A stretch of DNA of 9,070 nt, taken from assembly GCA_047619485.1 (NCBI GenBank), contig JBLHKE010000292.1, positions 1-9,070 of the forward strand, read 5' to 3'. The DNA is from JBLHKE01 sp047619485. GTDB taxonomy: Bacteria > Verrucomicrobiota > Verrucomicrobiia > Verrucomicrobiales > DEV007. The position numbers and the translations under genes were made by a program. Shown one piece after another: positions 6,705-9,070 of this stretch; position 1 is the stretch's first letter; each line of letters starts with the position of its first letter. The notes beneath the pieces were generated by a model. It was not told where the DNA came from, did no database searches, and worked only from the letters and a program-made list of their open reading frames with translations.

Positions 6705-7112
6705 CTAGATGAGGAAAGACGAATACAACACCGTCAGCGAGACGTCACACCGATCGGGCGGATGGCATTGCGAGAACTTCACCTCGCCGGAAACGCGTGG
6801 CGACCGGAGATCCGAGTTCGCAAATTGCTGAGAACAGATCGCGACCGGAGAATGGGTTGGCACATGCGCAACTGCGCACTCGACCGCATCAAGCGTGATT
6901 AGCATCCAGCAAAACTCGTCCTCACACGGCGACGGCAACTCATCGTGGAGAGGGCATTCGTCGTCACAGCTTCCGCAACCCGTTTCGTCCACCGCTTCGG
7001 CCGCAAAATTAACCTGTCCAGTACACAAGCACTGGCGGATTCCGCTTTGTCCAAAAACGGAAACCAAAAGCACCAAGAGCAAAGCACTCAGCGTCTGCAG
7101 GTAGCGAGACAT
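6705..7112 (-). CDS. Small secreted Cys-rich protein heading the pump operon
   Basis: A 135-aa protein that I cannot assign to a family. A hydrophobic N-terminus (SALLLVLLVSVFG, about 9-21) after MSRYLQT looks like a signal peptide, with likely cleavage near residues 21-24. The mature part has 11 cysteines at 28, 30, 46, 49, 53, 63, 68, 79, 93, 116 and 122, including CxC (28-30) and CxxCxxxC (46-53), plus His at 56, 83, 87 and 117. Acidic residues are dense around 39-66. This pattern suggests a disulfide-rich fold or binding of a soft metal ion, and is reminiscent of small Cys/His envelope proteins such as DUF2946 without a clear match. It starts at the divergent spacer and precedes the adaptor by 88 bp, so it is the likely first gene of the pump transcript. 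The intact reading frame, signal peptide and position make it a real gene; the function is open. Confidence 0.7.
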   Translation of the reverse strand: MSRYLQTLSALLLVLLVSVFGQSGIRQCLCTGQVNFAAEAVDETGCGSCDDECPLHDELPSPCEDEFCWMLITLDAVECAVAHVPTHSPVAICSQQFANSDLRSPRVSGEVKFSQCHPPDRCDVSLTVLYSSFLI

Positions 7113-7226
7113 GGGAGAGGTTAGAGTGTGGCCTAGGGGCGAGCAAATGAAAACTTTCTGGTGGTCTCCCCTTGGCGTACAACCGTCAAGAGCCTACCCG
7201 CCACTTCTTTTAAAAAAAAACCGAAC
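7113..7226. promoter_or_regulatory. Divergent promoter region
   Basis: This 114-bp spacer lies between the Cys-rich gene (leftward) and the SASA esterase (rightward) and must carry both promoters unless a distal one is used. Candidate boxes are poor. On the plus strand, TTGGCG (7172-7177) with a 17-nt spacer to TACCCG (7195-7200) fits only partly. On the minus strand, TTGACG (7189-7184) has no matching -10. A T4-A9 tract (about 7208-7220) sits just before the esterase ATG at 7227 and may favour unstructured initiation in place of an SD. No operator-like dyad was seen. Confidence 0.4.
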
Positions 7227-8108
7227 ATGCCCCGATTCCTCCTATTCTCCATTTTCTGCTGCGCCGCGCTGCGGCTCGATACTCCTGCGCAAGAATCCTA
7301 CGACCTGGTCATCGTAGCCGGTCAATCAAATGCGGTTGGGTTCGACGCCAAACCCAACGAACTCCCAGAATCGGTCACCGACAAGGATGTCCTCTTCTGG
7401 TGGAAAACTGGCGACCCGCCACCGGACGGGCACGATTCCAACAGCTCTAACATGTGGACGACGCTGAAACCCCAGCCCCTTGGGAACCCTGCCCCGAAAA
7501 AGAGCGCCCCGCGACAGTATGGCAACTTCGCCCAGCCCGACGGCGGCTTCGGTCCGGAATTCGGCTTCGCACGCCACCTGTTGAAAACAGATCCGGATCG
7601 CAAACTAGCCATCCTCAAAGTCGCCTTCAGCGGCACCAGCATCCCGCAGGATTGGGATCCCGAAAAGAACAACCAACCCGGTTCATGTTATGCGGCTTTC
7701 CTAACAGAACTCAAAAACTGCCGCGCTGCCGCCGCCGAAAATGACATCCAACTCAATCCGATCGCCCTGATCTGGGTGCAAGGCGAAAGCGATGCGAACA
7801 AGAAGAACGCGCCAGTCTACGCCGAGGATCTAGGCAAGCTCATCCACTCGATCCGCAAGGCCTGCGCAGCACCAGACCTGACGGCGATGGTCGCGGTCAA
7901 CACCCGTTTCAGCAAGGGCAAAAACCTATACATGCCAGCCATCGTCGAAGCCCAGAAAAAGGTGGCAGAGGACGATCCCAAAACTTACTACGTCGACACC
8001 TCAAAGGCCCCGATCGCCAACGCCGCACATTTCGACACCAAAGGCACGCTGCAGGTCGGCATGTGGTTCGCCGAGACGTTTCTCAAGGCGACATCCGCCA
8101 AAGAGTAG
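7227..8108 (+). CDS. Secreted SASA-family (sialate O-acetylesterase/CE6-like) esterase
   Basis: A 293-aa SGNH-type carbohydrate esterase of the SASA (DUF303) family, whose members remove acetyl groups from sialic acids, xylan or other glycans. Seen here: signal peptide MPRFLLFSIFCCAALRLDTPA (cleavage near 21), block I VAGQSNAVG (30-38, nucleophile Ser34), GGFGPEFGFAR (106-116), KVAFSGTSI (131-139), the hallmark WVQGESDA (183-190), and the C-terminal HFDTKGTLQVG (268-278) with catalytic His268. The residue three before this His, usually the triad Asp, is Asn265. The start at 7227 gives a clean signal peptide; the longer frame from 7161 adds 22 residues without one. The gene ends 12 bp from the convergent alpha/beta hydrolase. 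The two may serve the same polysaccharide or sugar-ester pathway, but no glycosidase or sulfatase is visible in the window to name the substrate. Confidence 0.88.
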   Translation: MPRFLLFSIFCCAALRLDTPAQESYDLVIVAGQSNAVGFDAKPNELPESVTDKDVLFWWKTGDPPPDGHDSNSSNMWTTLKPQPLGNPAPKKSAPRQYGNFAQPDGGFGPEFGFARHLLKTDPDRKLAILKVAFSGTSIPQDWDPEKNNQPGSCYAAFLTELKNCRAAAAENDIQLNPIALIWVQGESDANKKNAPVYAEDLGKLIHSIRKACAAPDLTAMVAVNTRFSKGKNLYMPAIVEAQKKVAEDDPKTYYVDTSKAPIANAAHFDTKGTLQVGMWFAETFLKATSAKE

Positions 8109-8120
8109 TGCATGCAGAAG

Positions 8121-9070
8121 CTACTTCTCTTGTTGAACGCTGTCGACAAACCACCTGAGATCACGGAAGCTTGGCGGCTCTCCGTTCCAAACACCGCCGA
8201 CTTGCCGCGTCGCGTCTGGGCGCCGTTCCCTAAGAGTCTCCTGCGCCGAGAGACGCAGCTCGCGAATCCCCTCCCAAGACTCCATCTCCGCCCCGCGCGC
8301 ATCGAGGAAATCAGCGGGTGACAAAACGATCGTCTGCCACTTGCCCCCTCCCTGCAATTGGACTTCGGCAGCGTAACCGTCTATGCCGACAAGGAACGGA
8401 TTCGTTTTGATCGAACGCACCTGCAACGAGAGCTTCGCACCGGCGGGAGCTGCCCACAGCAGCTCGTTGATCTTGTGCGTGCGACGGGGCCATTCACCAG
8501 CCTTGTAGGTGAACCATTCCTTCTCCCAATCCCCTTCAAACGCTTCGATCAGGAGCGTTGGCAGGAGAGTCACTTGCCCTTTTGCGGCCGCCATATCAGC
8601 GCCCGAAACCATCATCATCGGTGACGAGAGATTGAACTCCCGCGCGGTGTAACTTCCGTAGTAGTAGCCCGCGCCGGCCACTGCTTGCCCGAGCGCATAG
8701 GTCACGTTGGCGTATGCCCAGAGAGGCTGGTCACTCCGCGAGATCGGCAGCTTGGCGATCCAGCGTCCGCCCTGTTTCGTCGCAGCCGCATGGTGCCAAA
8801 AACGGTTTATGACCGACAACCGATCCGCCTTGGGATCCGCATCTTGGGTGTAGAATACGTCTATCGAAACGATGGCCTTGCTAGCGCCCGGCTCGACCTC
8901 GACCGATGGGATGCCATCTTCCACATTCAAATCGATCTTGGTGTTCGGGGTTTCTGGCCACGTGAAAGTGCCTTTGAGCTGCTGGTCAAACCACAGCTGC
9001 GTGGCCACTTCATACGCGGCGGTGTCTTGATGATTGTGATGCGGTGCGCAGGTGACCCGCCAGTCCTTGC
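8121..9070 (-). CDS. Alpha/beta hydrolase with large C-terminal extension (partial, N-terminus off window)
   Basis: The frame is open to the right edge, giving 315 visible codons. The GTG at 9008 sits inside the reading frame and is not the start. The first visible residues, KDWRVTCAPHHNHQDTAAYE, followed by VATQLWFDQQLKG, resemble the catalytic-His loop and final helix of dienelactone hydrolase/acetylxylan-esterase-like alpha/beta hydrolases (typical N-H-N/H-H pattern, then WFDxxLKG). The nucleophile Ser and Asp would lie beyond the window. About 280 further residues follow. Segments such as VSIDVFYTQDADPKADR, FWHHAAATKQGGRW and QPLWAYANVTYAL look like a beta-sandwich domain that I recall from hydrolases of planctomycetes and verrucomicrobia. 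The last part (IEAFEGDWEKEWFTYKAGEWPRR ... SFRDLRWF, split here) looks like a second, carbohydrate-binding-like sandwich. Hydrolase identity is likely; substrate and the exact extra domains are inference. It converges on the SASA esterase gene. Confidence 0.75.
   Translation of the reverse strand, partial: KDWRVTCAPHHNHQDTAAYEVATQLWFDQQLKGTFTWPETPNTKIDLNVEDGIPSVEVEPGASKAIVSIDVFYTQDADPKADRLSVINRFWHHAAATKQGGRWIAKLPISRSDQPLWAYANVTYALGQAVAGAGYYYGSYTAREFNLSSPMMMVSGADMAAAKGQVTLLPTLLIEAFEGDWEKEWFTYKAGEWPRRTHKINELLWAAPAGAKLSLQVRSIKTNPFLVGIDGYAAEVQLQGGGKWQTIVLSPADFLDARGAEMESWEGIRELRLSAQETLRERRPDATRQVGGVWNGEPPSFRDLRWFVDSVQQEK

Larger units (their letters stand above)
220..7112 (-). other. Seven-gene tripartite ABC exporter operon
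   Basis: Seven genes lie on the same strand with gaps of 88, 12, -4, 8, 23 and 13 bp. Order of transcription: Cys-rich secreted protein, HlyD-type adaptor, ABC ATPase, FtsX permease 2, FtsX permease 1, Cys-motif lipoprotein, TolC-like outer-membrane lipoprotein. Together they supply every layer of an inner-membrane to outer-membrane ABC pump. The ATG of permease 2 overlaps the TGA of the ATPase (ATGA), which suggests translational coupling. The 88-bp gap after the first gene is the only place where an internal promoter or processing site could easily sit, so membership of the Cys-rich gene is slightly less certain than the rest. No promoter with good consensus boxes was found. Confidence 0.8.

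Noticed and set aside
6799..6851. Repeated GCGACCGGAGA near 6799 and 6841
   Set aside because: Two copies of an 11-mer inside coding DNA with no further copies or spacing pattern; most likely chance codon reuse.
6282..6902. 206-codon plus-strand open frame across the adaptor start and the Cys-rich gene
   Set aside because: It is antisense to the adaptor N-terminus and to the Cys-rich gene, and its product is low-complexity with no signal or domain. It does mildly compete with the Cys-rich gene, but that one has a signal peptide and an operon position.
1..9070. CRISPR array, tRNA/rRNA gene, insertion sequence or att site
   Set aside because: No regularly spaced repeats, no tRNA-like cloverleaf, no transposase motif and no terminal inverted repeats with target duplications were seen; all sizeable regions are accounted for by ordinary genes.

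Overview
The window is GC-rich (about 60% by eye), gene-dense and unlike enterobacterial DNA: SD-type ribosome sites are weak or absent. The gene content (a SASA/DUF303 carbohydrate esterase, an alpha/beta hydrolase with a large C-terminal extension, and an ABC pump whose adaptor carries a 'GWFEPDP' motif) fits a Planctomycetes-Verrucomicrobia relative, most likely a Verrucomicrobiota member. That assignment rests on remembered family resemblance, not on a marker gene.

Layout. Bases 1-107 may hold the 3' end of an unidentified plus-strand gene. Bases 220-7112 form one minus-strand block of seven genes, read from high to low coordinates: a small secreted Cys-rich protein (7112-6705), a HlyD/MacA-type adaptor (6616-5168), an ABC ATPase (5155-4463), two different FtsX/MacB-type permeases (4466-3312 and 3303-2152), a small Cys-containing lipoprotein (2128-1580) and a TolC/NodT-type outer-membrane lipoprotein (1566-220). 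The gaps are 88, 12, -4 (ATGA overlap), 8, 23 and 13 bp, so the last six genes, and probably all seven, are one operon. A hairpin at 163-184 is a candidate terminator. A 114-bp divergent spacer (7113-7226) separates this block from a plus-strand secreted SASA-type esterase (7227-8108). That gene converges, with only 12 bp between stop codons, on the C-terminal part of an alpha/beta hydrolase whose N-terminus lies beyond the right edge.

Working model. The operon encodes a complete envelope-spanning tripartite exporter of the MacAB-TolC/DevBCA type: separate ATPase, heterodimeric permease pair, long coiled-coil adaptor and outer-membrane channel. Two small exported proteins of unknown function are added to it. 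Cysteines recur in the predicted periplasmic parts: 11 in the first protein, C-x7-C-x6-CC in the lipoprotein and two in permease 2. This makes a metal- or thiol-linked function possible but unproven. The two hydrolases on the right look like carbohydrate-processing (deacetylating) enzymes and have no evident link to the pump.
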